DNA from: Sphingopyxis sp. YF1
GTDB lineage: Bacteria > Pseudomonadota > Alphaproteobacteria > Sphingomonadales > Sphingomonadaceae
Reading direction: 5' to 3'
Length of the DNA: 64,000 nt
Assembly: GCF_022701295.1 (NCBI RefSeq)
Contig: NZ_CP033204.1
Location: forward strand, 4,120,501-4,184,500
The position numbers were made by a program, and so were the translations under genes. Shown here piece after piece: positions 24,963-33,164 of the stretch (position 1 is the first letter of the stretch; each line of letters begins with the position of its first letter). The notes under the pieces were generated by a model. That model worked only from the letters and a program-made list of their open reading frames with translations, ran no database searches and had not been told where the DNA came from.

Positions 24963-25739
24963 TTACATCGGAAAGATGGAATGACCGCCGTCAAGAACCA
25001 ACGCCTGGCCGGTCATGAAATTGCTCTGCTGCGACGCAAGATAGACCGCGATCCCCTCCATATCCTCCAACTTGCCGATTTCACCCGATGCGGCGCGGCG
25101 GCGGCACGCATCCTGAAAAGCCTTAGGGGTATTGAGCGACATTTCGGTCTCGATGAAGCCGGGAAGTATGGCGTTAACCTGGATGGACTTTGGTCCCAGT
25201 TCGACTGCGAGAGAACGGACCAAGCCGGTAACTGCCGCCTTGGTCAGGCAATAGCCTGCGGAGTTCGGTAGTCCCAGAAGCGCCGCTACCGACGAGGTGA
25301 CGACAAGCTTTCCTTTCGCCTTCCGGTCCAGCCAATGGCGCGTGGCCAGCTGGAAAGTGTCGATAACGCTCAATATGTTGAGGTCATTCGTGGCCGTCCA
25401 GGAGTCGCGGTCGAGATCGACAAAGGCACCCCGGACGCCCGCGCCGCCTGCATTGGCAAAACAGCTGTCGATGTGGCCAAAAGCCGCGACAGTTTCTTCG
25501 AAGGCAGCGGCTGAAGAGGCTTGATCGGTGACATCGGCCACAAAGCTTCGCGTGGTCCCGCCTATTTGTTGCAGGGCCTCGACCGCGGCGGCATTTTTTT
25601 CCTCGCTCCGGCCCCAGATCGCCACGCTGGCGCCCGCGCGCACAAGTCCAGTGGCCATCGCGAGGCCAAGCCCCCCATTGCCGCCCGTCACCAATGCGAC
25701 ATGGCCGCCGAGATCGAACAATTTTCCGCTCACGGTCAT
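24963..25739 (-). CDS. Short-chain dehydrogenase/reductase
   Basis: A 258-residue classical SDR. TGGNGGLG at 18-25 binds the cofactor, ANAGG at 96-100, VTSSVAALLG carries the catalytic Ser, and Tyr163/Lys167 stand in YCLTK. GRSEEK after the second strand (Arg44) suggests NADP(H). Its ATG overlaps the stop of the exported hydrolase by four bases. It is only moderately similar to the SDR at 20832, so the two likely act on different steps. Confidence 0.84.
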   Translation of the reverse strand: MTVSGKLFDLGGHVALVTGGNGGLGLAMATGLVRAGASVAIWGRSEEKNAAAVEALQQIGGTTRSFVADVTDQASSAAAFEETVAAFGHIDSCFANAGGAGVRGAFVDLDRDSWTATNDLNILSVIDTFQLATRHWLDRKAKGKLVVTSSVAALLGLPNSAGYCLTKAAVTGLVRSLAVELGPKSIQVNAILPGFIETEMSLNTPKAFQDACRRRAASGEIGKLEDMEGIAVYLASQQSNFMTGQALVLDGGHSIFPM

Positions 25740-27025
25740 TCGCCTGCTTTCTTATGATGCATTTCTAATCCTCTTGCCCAGCGGCGCTGAAATCCGCGCC
25801 AATATTCGGGTTGGTCATCGCCAGCGACCTGTCCTCCCCATTGCTGTCCAAAACGGCTTGGCCATTGGCCATCGTTGGAGACGGCCGAGGGCACATCCAG
25901 ATAGGCAGATCTGCTCGCATCGCCCTTGAGCTGGCGATCTAGAAAGGCGACGATGAAATGTTGGTTGATCGCCGCGATCCGCTCTTTGCGCCAAACCGGA
26001 TCGGTCAACGATTCGATGACTGCAAACTCGGCGTTGGGGGGCAATGGCAGTGCGTTCCCGGCAATATTGTGTGCGGCTTCGCGAAACACGAGCAGGTGGC
26101 GACTACTGCCCTTGCTCTGCTCAAAAAGCCTTTGAACCCCTTGTTTGAAATCGACGACGTCGTCGCCATCGCCGCTGATGTAGAGTAGCGGTGTTTTTAG
26201 TTTGCTGAGTTCGGCATCGCTCCATACGCCCGCCTCCGGTTGACCGCCCCACGGCGCAATCGCGACGACCGCTTTTATCTGGGAGGCGAGCGACGGGTCT
26301 GGCGCGGGCATCGTACTCCGGACGGCCGGCGGTAGTTGGGCGAAGGCGGGCGCTACGGGATCGATTGCCGCGCCCGCGGAAATAAGCGCGCCATAACCGC
26401 CCATCGAATAGCCGATGAGTCCGACGGCGGAACCGTCGATGCGCGCCGCGATCGCGGGCGCCGCCAGCCTTCCCGTCAGCAGAGCGTGCAAGACCTGCTG
26501 CTGGTCCGAGGATCGGGTCAAAAGCACCGTTCCGAACGACGTGGCAAAGGAGGCGGCGTCGCTAAACGGCAGATCGCGATGATCTATCGAAGCGACGATG
26601 TAGCCGCGGGACGCCAGAGCCTCTCCGAGCCCGCTGAAATGCTCAGCCCATCCGCCATAACCGTGCGAAATCAGTACCAGCGGGTATTTTAGAGGCGTCG
26701 CCGGAGGGGGACCCGCGACTGCAATCCCGGTTTCTGTCAGTTCAATCGGCCGCTGACCGGGCAAGGCGTGCCTATGACGATAAGTCGTCGGCAGCGCAGA
26801 GGCTGCGCGCGTCGCGGGATACCAGATCCGAACCCCAACCGAACGCGTGCCGACCGTCATTTCCCGATATTCGGTTCCGACGCCATAGTCTCCCAAGCCT
26901 GACAATGCGGGCATTTCCGCTGAAGCTTGCCGTGCTCCAGGCTGCTCGGCGTGAGCCGTCCCTTGCGTCAGCGTCAGCGCGGCTGCAACCGCAGCGGCGG
27001 CAAGTCGGCGGGCGACTCTAGTCAC
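25736..27025 (-). CDS. Exported alpha/beta hydrolase (esterase, PAF-acetylhydrolase-like)
   Basis: A 429-residue hydrolase with a signal peptide (basic start, hydrophobic 8-21, cleavage near AHA-EQ at about 26). The fold elements are VGVRIWYPATR (a strand seen in PAF-acetylhydrolase and dienelactone-hydrolase relatives), HGYGGWAEHF near 121-130 and the nucleophile elbow GYSMGG (205-210, Ser207). An Asp in SGDGDDVVDF and a His in AAHNIAG complete a plausible triad. It probably removes an acyl or lactone group in the periplasm before uptake. It begins the coupled part of the operon after the receptor. Confidence 0.8.
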   Translation of the reverse strand: MTRVARRLAAAAVAAALTLTQGTAHAEQPGARQASAEMPALSGLGDYGVGTEYREMTVGTRSVGVRIWYPATRAASALPTTYRHRHALPGQRPIELTETGIAVAGPPPATPLKYPLVLISHGYGGWAEHFSGLGEALASRGYIVASIDHRDLPFSDAASFATSFGTVLLTRSSDQQQVLHALLTGRLAAPAIAARIDGSAVGLIGYSMGGYGALISAGAAIDPVAPAFAQLPPAVRSTMPAPDPSLASQIKAVVAIAPWGGQPEAGVWSDAELSKLKTPLLYISGDGDDVVDFKQGVQRLFEQSKGSSRHLLVFREAAHNIAGNALPLPPNAEFAVIESLTDPVWRKERIAAINQHFIVAFLDRQLKGDASRSAYLDVPSAVSNDGQWPSRFGQQWGGQVAGDDQPEYWRGFQRRWARGLEMHHKKAGE

Positions 27026-27133
27026 AGCGCCGCGCCGCGCCGCGCCGCGAGCCGCCGGAAAGCGGCCGGCGAAGGATATGTCCTTCGCCGGCCCAGGCGG
27101 AGAGGCTGGTCGCCAGATTGGACCAGTTGGTGC

Positions 27134-29488
27134 TCAACGGAACCCGACATGCAAGCTCACGCCGAAGGTGCGGGGATCGAGCAGAAACGCGCTGCGAAAG
27201 CTCCCGACGAGGTTGGAATTGGCCTCAAGGAAGGTGATGCTGTCTTCATTCGTCAGGTTTTTCACAAAAGCGGTCAGGCTCCAGTCCTTGTCGCCGTTGG
27301 CAACCTGGACCGAGGCATCGAGTTGTTTCCAGCTGCCGACGCGGTCGGCCGGAACATTGAACTCGCGCGAGTAGAAACCCGCCTGCGAGTAGAAATCGAC
27401 CCTAGGACGTACGGTCCAGTCATTTCCGGCTTCGATCGTGTACTCCGCGGCCAGCTTGAGGGTGCGGCGCGGCGCATTAGGCAGCTGATTGCCCTTGATC
27501 TGAAACAGCGCACTGCCGCGCGTCGGATCGGAGGAACGAAAATCGCTGCGGATCGAGGTGTCGAGCAGGCCGAGGGACGCTTCGAGGCGAAGCGGATCGG
27601 TTGGCGTCAGCACCAGTTCGGCCTCCAAGCCGCGAACCCGTGATTTGGGAATATTTACGTTTGCCACCGCCGTGCCGACGAGATTGCCGACGATCAGGTC
27701 GGAATAGTCGTAGTTGAACGCCGCAAGGTTCAGGCGGCCATTGCCGTTGAGGAACGTGTTCTTGATCCCAAGTTCATAGGAATCGATCGCTTCCGACCCA
27801 AAGACCGGGATCGTGTTGTTCCCGGGGTTGAAACCGCCCGATTTAAATCCCCGCGAGAAGGACAGATAAACATTTGTGTCGGCTGTGAAGGACAGGTCGG
27901 GATTCCAGCTGACGATGGCGCGGCCCGTGACCTTGTCGAATTTTTCGTCACCGATGAAATAGGGGCCGAGCACGAAGGTGCCCGACGCGGTCTCGATATG
28001 CTTCTTATCTTCGGTATAACGAAGGCCGCCGGTCAGCTTGAGAGTCGGCGTGATATCGAAATATGCTTCGCCAAACACCGCGTAGGATTTGACCTGCCCC
28101 AAGCGGGTGTCGAATTTCGAAACGGCGCCGCGCGTCAAATTGGCAGGCGCCCATGTGTCGACATAGCCCGACGTCCGCGCGTTAAGATAGAAGCCCCCGA
28201 AAATGAAATTGAAGGGTCCGTCAAACTGTGAAGACAGGCGCAGTTCCTGGCTGAATTGGCGTGCGGTGCCGCCCCCCGTCTGCGACGTGCGATAGTCGGT
28301 CGTTGTGACGGGCCTGCCAGAGAGCAAATAGGTCAGCAGGCCATTGCCCTTGCCGTCATTCGGCACAACCAGCGTACCAAAGGTGCCCGGATTGAACGCG
28401 TTGGGTCGGTAGCCCTGGTCAAAATCGCGCTCGCTGGTGTTTTTCCCGTCGCGCAGTCCGGTGACCGAGGTCAGGGTCAACGCACCGAATTTGTGGCTCA
28501 TCTCCAGCGTGGCAAGAAAGTCCTCGGCCTTCTGAAAGGGCCTCACGTCGATGGCCACTTCGCGAAGGTTGCGCGGATTGGGCGCGAATGTTCCCCCACG
28601 CACGACGCCGGGGAGCAGAAAGCTGTCGATGAGGAAGTTGCTGGTCGGAAACCCGGTCGATGCCGACGCAGGCGAACAGCCGAATGCCGGGTCGGGCGTG
28701 CAGAGCGACTTGGCAGCGTTCTGGCGATCCGAATCTTCCTTGAAATAAGTCAGGGTGAGATCGATCAGCGTCGAGGAGGTCGGCTCGAAGCGCGTGCTCG
28801 AGCGTAGCGTGAACTGGTTTCGCCCATCGACATTAGCGCCGTCGAGTAGATTTTTCGTATAACCGTCGCGGTTGATGTAGTTCGCGGCGAAGCGTTGTGA
28901 AAGCCCGGGAGCGAGCGGAATGTTGAGCGCCGCGCTGGCACGTACGCCGCGCGGGCTTTCGCCCTGCAGATCGACATAGCCTTCGAACGCGTCGGTCGGT
29001 CGCCGGGTCACGAAGTTTACCGCGCCGCCGGTGGTGTTGCGGCCAAAAATCGTCCCTTGCGGCCCGCGCAAGACCTCGATGCGCTCCATGTCGAAGAAAT
29101 CGCCAAAGCTGCTTCCCGACTGGAGGAACACGCCATTGACGAGAACGCCGATATTGGTGTCGCCTGTGCCGCCAAAGGATTGCGATCCGACGCCGCGGAT
29201 CGTCAAGTTGCGGTTGGCGGAAAGCGTCACGTTCGGCGCGTTGAACTGCAGATCCTTGCTATCTTCAATTTTTGCGGCCTCGAGGGCGGCAGCATTGAGC
29301 GCCGTGATCGCGATGGGAACGTCCTGAACGTTTTCGGCCCGCTTTTGTGCAGTGACGATGATCGTGTCGCGATCGTCGGCCTCAGCGCCGTCCGCTGGGT
29401 CGGTTTGGGCTAGCGCGGTTGGGGCGGTCAAAGCCCACAATAGCGCAATTGCCGAGGAGCCCGCACTGCAGTTGAATCTTTTGGACAT
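27134..29488 (-). CDS. TonB-dependent outer-membrane receptor
   Basis: A 784-residue receptor of the sphingomonad catabolic type. Residues 1-28 form a signal peptide (ALTAPTALAQ). A TonB-box-like DTIIVTAQKR follows, then the plug domain (DVPIAITALNAAALEAAKIE, GTIFGRNTTGGAVNF) and a beta-barrel ending in Phe/Arg (FGVSLHVGFR). I chose ATG 29488, supported by GGGAGG at optimal spacing; the frame is open 17 codons further. First gene of the leftward cluster, it should bring in the cluster's substrate, energised by TonB-ExbBD. Confidence 0.9.
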   Translation of the reverse strand: MSKRFNCSAGSSAIALLWALTAPTALAQTDPADGAEADDRDTIIVTAQKRAENVQDVPIAITALNAAALEAAKIEDSKDLQFNAPNVTLSANRNLTIRGVGSQSFGGTGDTNIGVLVNGVFLQSGSSFGDFFDMERIEVLRGPQGTIFGRNTTGGAVNFVTRRPTDAFEGYVDLQGESPRGVRASAALNIPLAPGLSQRFAANYINRDGYTKNLLDGANVDGRNQFTLRSSTRFEPTSSTLIDLTLTYFKEDSDRQNAAKSLCTPDPAFGCSPASASTGFPTSNFLIDSFLLPGVVRGGTFAPNPRNLREVAIDVRPFQKAEDFLATLEMSHKFGALTLTSVTGLRDGKNTSERDFDQGYRPNAFNPGTFGTLVVPNDGKGNGLLTYLLSGRPVTTTDYRTSQTGGGTARQFSQELRLSSQFDGPFNFIFGGFYLNARTSGYVDTWAPANLTRGAVSKFDTRLGQVKSYAVFGEAYFDITPTLKLTGGLRYTEDKKHIETASGTFVLGPYFIGDEKFDKVTGRAIVSWNPDLSFTADTNVYLSFSRGFKSGGFNPGNNTIPVFGSEAIDSYELGIKNTFLNGNGRLNLAAFNYDYSDLIVGNLVGTAVANVNIPKSRVRGLEAELVLTPTDPLRLEASLGLLDTSIRSDFRSSDPTRGSALFQIKGNQLPNAPRRTLKLAAEYTIEAGNDWTVRPRVDFYSQAGFYSREFNVPADRVGSWKQLDASVQVANGDKDWSLTAFVKNLTNEDSITFLEANSNLVGSFRSAFLLDPRTFGVSLHVGFR

Positions 29489-29770
29489 TTTTATCCTCCC
29501 ACCATTCTTGTTGACGCCTTGTCTAATATAAATGGACATATAGTCAATAGAGAGATTGCATCGGCGCTTTAGGCGGCATTATGGCGCCATTCAGCTCGGT
29601 ATATTGCAGGCTTGTTGACCAAATGGACCAATAAGCTATTCCTCGATTTGTCGACTTCGGACTTGCCGCGGTCGATGCATTCCGGCGGGGAGTCGTCGAA
29701 AAACCCTGCTGTGAAAGGGAGGCCATGTGTCAGACGGTTCGGAATCGCAGCGCTACGCGGACGACGGGCA

Positions 29771-30820
29771 ATGATTGTCCGATCCGAGCAAAAGCTCGCG
29801 AACGGCCGGACATTGACGAAGTGGGAGCTTATCAATCGCTCCGGTGCCAAGGTTGCCGTGATGGATTTGGGCGCAACGCTGCTTTCGGTGACCGTTCCCG
29901 ATCGCCGCCAAAAATTGGGCGACGTTACGCTCTGCCATGCCCGGCTCGACGACTATCTGACGCACCGACAATTTTTCGGGGGCATCGTTGGGCGCTACGC
30001 CAATCGTTTGGCCGGCGCCTCGTTCCGCGTTGGAGGGCAAAGCTTCAGGCTCCAGCCCAACGAAGGGCCTAACTTGCTACACGGCGGGGAGGATGGCTTC
30101 GACCGCCGCTTTTGGCGAGGCGACATAGTGGAAACCCCCGATGGCGAAGGCGTGCGTCTGGAAATACTCTCACCCGACGGCGATCAGGGTTTTCCAGGCG
30201 AGCTTCGGGTGACCGTCACCTACGTTTGGACCGAGGATAATCGCCTGATTACGGATTTCTCGGCGACGACAACCAGGCCATGCCCAGTGAACCTCACCCT
30301 CCATGGCTATTGGAACCTTGGCGGCGATGAGGCAGGCAACGGCATCGGTGAGCATCAGCTGCAGCTTTTCGCCGATCAATATCTGCCGCGAACGGCTGAT
30401 GGAATTCCGACCGGAAGCATTGAGAGTGTTACAAATACACCGTTTGATTTTCGTGTGTCTCAGCCACTATCAAACCATCTTGAACGGCTCGACGGCCAAG
30501 CAGGAGGCGATATTGGCATCGATCATTGCTGGGCGGTCCGCGGGTCCGGGCTGCGTCCAGCAGCTCTGCTGTATGACCCGGCGTCGGGCCGCACGTTGAC
30601 AATCGACACGGATCAGCCGGGCATCCAGGTTTATACGGCGGACCATCTCGATGCGACGATACTGCGCCGCGGTGGGCTGCCCTGTGAGCCCCGCTGCGCG
30701 ATCGCGTTGGAAACGCAGCAATTTCCCGACGCACCAAATCAGCCTAATTTTCCAGACCCGACTCTTCGCCCCGAGACAATATGGCACAGCCGGACGGTTT
30801 ATTCCTTTAGCGTGCGCTGA
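29771..30820 (+). CDS. galM: Aldose 1-epimerase (galactose mutarotase)
   Basis: Interconverts alpha and beta anomers of galactose, feeding alpha-galactose to galactokinase. The 349-residue protein has FFGGIVGRYANRLAGA and NEGPNLLHGG for sugar binding, the catalytic His in LTLHGYWNLGG and the catalytic Glu in IALETQQFPDAPNQPNF near the C-terminus. I chose ATG 29771 (MIVRSEQKLANGRTL); in-frame codons back to 29612 are not family-like. There is no signal peptide, so it is cytoplasmic. Its last 14 bases overlap the end of galK on the other strand, so the two transcripts collide or share a terminator zone. Confidence 0.9.
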   Translation: MIVRSEQKLANGRTLTKWELINRSGAKVAVMDLGATLLSVTVPDRRQKLGDVTLCHARLDDYLTHRQFFGGIVGRYANRLAGASFRVGGQSFRLQPNEGPNLLHGGEDGFDRRFWRGDIVETPDGEGVRLEILSPDGDQGFPGELRVTVTYVWTEDNRLITDFSATTTRPCPVNLTLHGYWNLGGDEAGNGIGEHQLQLFADQYLPRTADGIPTGSIESVTNTPFDFRVSQPLSNHLERLDGQAGGDIGIDHCWAVRGSGLRPAALLYDPASGRTLTIDTDQPGIQVYTADHLDATILRRGGLPCEPRCAIALETQQFPDAPNQPNFPDPTLRPETIWHSRTVYSFSVR

Positions 30821-32000
30821 TCCGTGCGCGATCGTCCTGTATGAGATGAGCGCCCGGCGAAGGCGAAACGCGAAACGCAAGTTGCGGTGCCATACCCGCA
30901 TCGCGCCAGAACGCCGCCAATGCAGCGTCAACAGCGCTTGTCTCGCTTGCGGCGAAGACAGCAACCACGCATCCGCCGAACCCGCCTCCGGTCATCCGCG
31001 CGCCACCCGCAGCGCCGATGGCCTCGTTAAGGCAATCGACCAGCGCGTCAATCGCGGGTAGGCTGACTTCGAAATCGTCACGCAGCGAGGCATGCGAGGC
31101 GCGCATGGCGCGGCCAAGCGCAACCAGTTCGCCTGCTTCCAGGAGGTCCTTGAACCGAAGTGTGCGTTCGTTCTCGGCGACAACGTGGCGCGCTCGCCGG
31201 AAGGAAATCTCGTCGAGATCCGACTTCGCAAATTCGAGTGTGGCAGCGTCCAGATCCCGCAAAGCCGCGACCCCATAATGATGGCTAGCCGCGACGCATT
31301 GCTGGCGACGATCATTATATGCGCTATCGACCAAGCCGCGCGTTACGCCCGAGTGGACGATCATGATCGCGGTTCCAGGGGGAAATGGCACGGCGTGCGT
31401 CTCGGTTTTGCGACAATCGATGAGCAGGCCTTTTCCTTCCTCGCCGAACGCTACCGTCAGCTGGTCCATTAGGCCGCAATTGCAGCCGACATAGTGATGC
31501 TCCGCCCATTGCGCCGCACGCGCGATGCGTGTCCGGTCAGGCGCGTCATCGCCGGCCAGCGCTGCAAAGCCAAGCGCCGCCGCCACGCCGAGCGACGCGG
31601 ACGATGAGAGCCCGGCACCTTGCGGAATGTTGCCCCCGATCGCAACATTAGCGGCGGAAATCGGCAAGTCGAATAGCGGCATCGCCGCGGCAACGCCGCG
31701 GACGTGGTTCTCCCAGCTGCCATCATCCGCTTTCGCGATAGTGGCGCCGAGAGTGAAAGATCCAAGCTGACTGCCAAGGTCGAGGGCTGCTGCCTTGATG
31801 GAATCGTCGTCGCGGGGCGAAAAGGCTACGACCGTTCCGCATTCGATAGCGCAGGGCAGGGCAAACCCATCGTTATAATCGGTGTGCTCGCCGATCAGAT
31901 TCACGCGGCCTGGCGCAAATGCGATAATGCTGGGTTCGTGACCATAAAGCCGACGAAAACCGGCGGCCACGCGGTCAACCAGATCTTCCTTTGCGCTCAT
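30807..32000 (-). CDS. galK: Galactokinase
   Basis: Phosphorylates alpha-D-galactose to galactose-1-phosphate in the Leloir pathway. A GHMP kinase of 397 residues with the signature GRVNLIGEHTDYNDG near 30-44, the ATP loop GLSSSASL near 130-137, a substrate segment CGLMDQL, and TGGGFGGC near the C-terminus. The ATG at 32000 overlaps the galT stop by four bases (ATGA), which fixes the start and shows co-translation with galT. Convergent with galM. Confidence 0.93.
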   Translation of the reverse strand: MSAKEDLVDRVAAGFRRLYGHEPSIIAFAPGRVNLIGEHTDYNDGFALPCAIECGTVVAFSPRDDDSIKAAALDLGSQLGSFTLGATIAKADDGSWENHVRGVAAAMPLFDLPISAANVAIGGNIPQGAGLSSSASLGVAAALGFAALAGDDAPDRTRIARAAQWAEHHYVGCNCGLMDQLTVAFGEEGKGLLIDCRKTETHAVPFPPGTAIMIVHSGVTRGLVDSAYNDRRQQCVAASHHYGVAALRDLDAATLEFAKSDLDEISFRRARHVVAENERTLRFKDLLEAGELVALGRAMRASHASLRDDFEVSLPAIDALVDCLNEAIGAAGGARMTGGGFGGCVVAVFAASETSAVDAALAAFWRDAGMAPQLAFRVSPSPGAHLIQDDRARISAR

Positions 32001-33031
32001 CTCGAATGTTCCTGCTGGGCGAGCACAGGGTTCGCTGCCCGCAGCAGCTCCGCAGCCTGCTCGGGCGTCAGATCGCGCTGCGCCTCGGCGAGCATCTCGT
32101 ACCCCACCATGAATTTCCTTACTGTCGCAGATCGCAGGAGAGGTGGATAAAAGTGGAGATGCAGTTGCCAGTGGTCCTGAGAGCCGCTGGAATAAGGCGC
32201 GCCATGCCACCCCATGGAATAGGGGAAGGAACAGCCAAAGAGGTTATCGTACCGCGCGGTTAGCTCGCCGAGGACCGCGCCGAGATCGTCGCGCTGCAAC
32301 GATGAAAGGTCTTCGATCCGCTGCACTTTGGCCCGCGGGATGACCAGTGTCTCAAACGGCCAGGATGCCCACCACGGCACGATCGCCAGCCACGCGTCAC
32401 TCTCGATCACGACGCGCGGGCCGTCGGCTTCGCGTCGGGCAAGATCGACGAGCATCGCGCGTCCGTGCCGTGTATAATATTGGAGCTGTGCGCGATCTTC
32501 CACCGCCGGTTCGTCGGGAATATGGCTGCTCGCCCAGATCTGGCCGTGAGGATGCGGATTGGAGCAGCCCATGGCTGCACCCTTGTTCTCGAATATTTGC
32601 ACCCATGCGTAACGCTGTCCGAGATCGGACGACTCTCGGGCCCAGGAATCGATGACGCTGCGAATTTCGGGTTGCGACAATTGTGGAAGCGTTTTGGAAT
32701 GATCGGGCGAGAAGCACATCACGCGGCATTCGCCGCTCACTGGCTCCGCCCTTAGCAGAGGGTCATCGATGCTGATGGCGCCGCCTTGAGGCGAAAGCGC
32801 GGGGAAATCGTTCGAAAATACCCACGGGCCGCAATAATCAGGGTTTACCGCTCCGTTGGCGCGCGTATTTCCCGGGCATAGATAGCATTCCGGGTCATGT
32901 GCCACCGACAGGCGCTCCACGGGATCTTCTGTTCCGCCCTGCCAAGGCCGCTGCGCCCGGTGTGGGGAGACCAATATCCAGCGCTCTGCTAGCGGGTTAT
33001 ATCGGCGGTGAACCGCCATCGACCGATCCAT
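31997..33031 (-). CDS. galT: Galactose-1-phosphate uridylyltransferase
   Basis: Transfers UMP from UDP-glucose to galactose-1-phosphate. The 344-residue protein has the zinc-binding CYLCPGNTRANG near the N-terminus and the active-site HPHGQIW with its nucleophilic His. WVLVSPHR-like ERWILVSPHRAQRPW opens the domain. I chose ATG 33031, with AAGGA eight bases upstream. First gene of a galT-galK operon, divergent from the GH36 gene. The partner epimerase galE is not in the window. Confidence 0.93.
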   Translation of the reverse strand: MDRSMAVHRRYNPLAERWILVSPHRAQRPWQGGTEDPVERLSVAHDPECYLCPGNTRANGAVNPDYCGPWVFSNDFPALSPQGGAISIDDPLLRAEPVSGECRVMCFSPDHSKTLPQLSQPEIRSVIDSWARESSDLGQRYAWVQIFENKGAAMGCSNPHPHGQIWASSHIPDEPAVEDRAQLQYYTRHGRAMLVDLARREADGPRVVIESDAWLAIVPWWASWPFETLVIPRAKVQRIEDLSSLQRDDLGAVLGELTARYDNLFGCSFPYSMGWHGAPYSSGSQDHWQLHLHFYPPLLRSATVRKFMVGYEMLAEAQRDLTPEQAAELLRAANPVLAQQEHSR

Positions 33032-33164
33032 ATTGCTATTCCTTGCAGCGATCGAGCACAAATATCGGCAACCTGATCATGACGTTGACCATGAACGCCT
33101 GCGCACCGTGGAAAGCGCATTTAGCATTATTGACGATCTATGCAATAAGCGCGATGTGACGGTC

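Noticed and set aside
29500..29545. TTGACT and an AT-rich stretch upstream of the TonB receptor as a sigma-70 promoter
   Set aside because: On the minus strand the -10-like hexamers at 16-17 base spacing match poorly, so I do not claim a promoter, although one must lie in this region.
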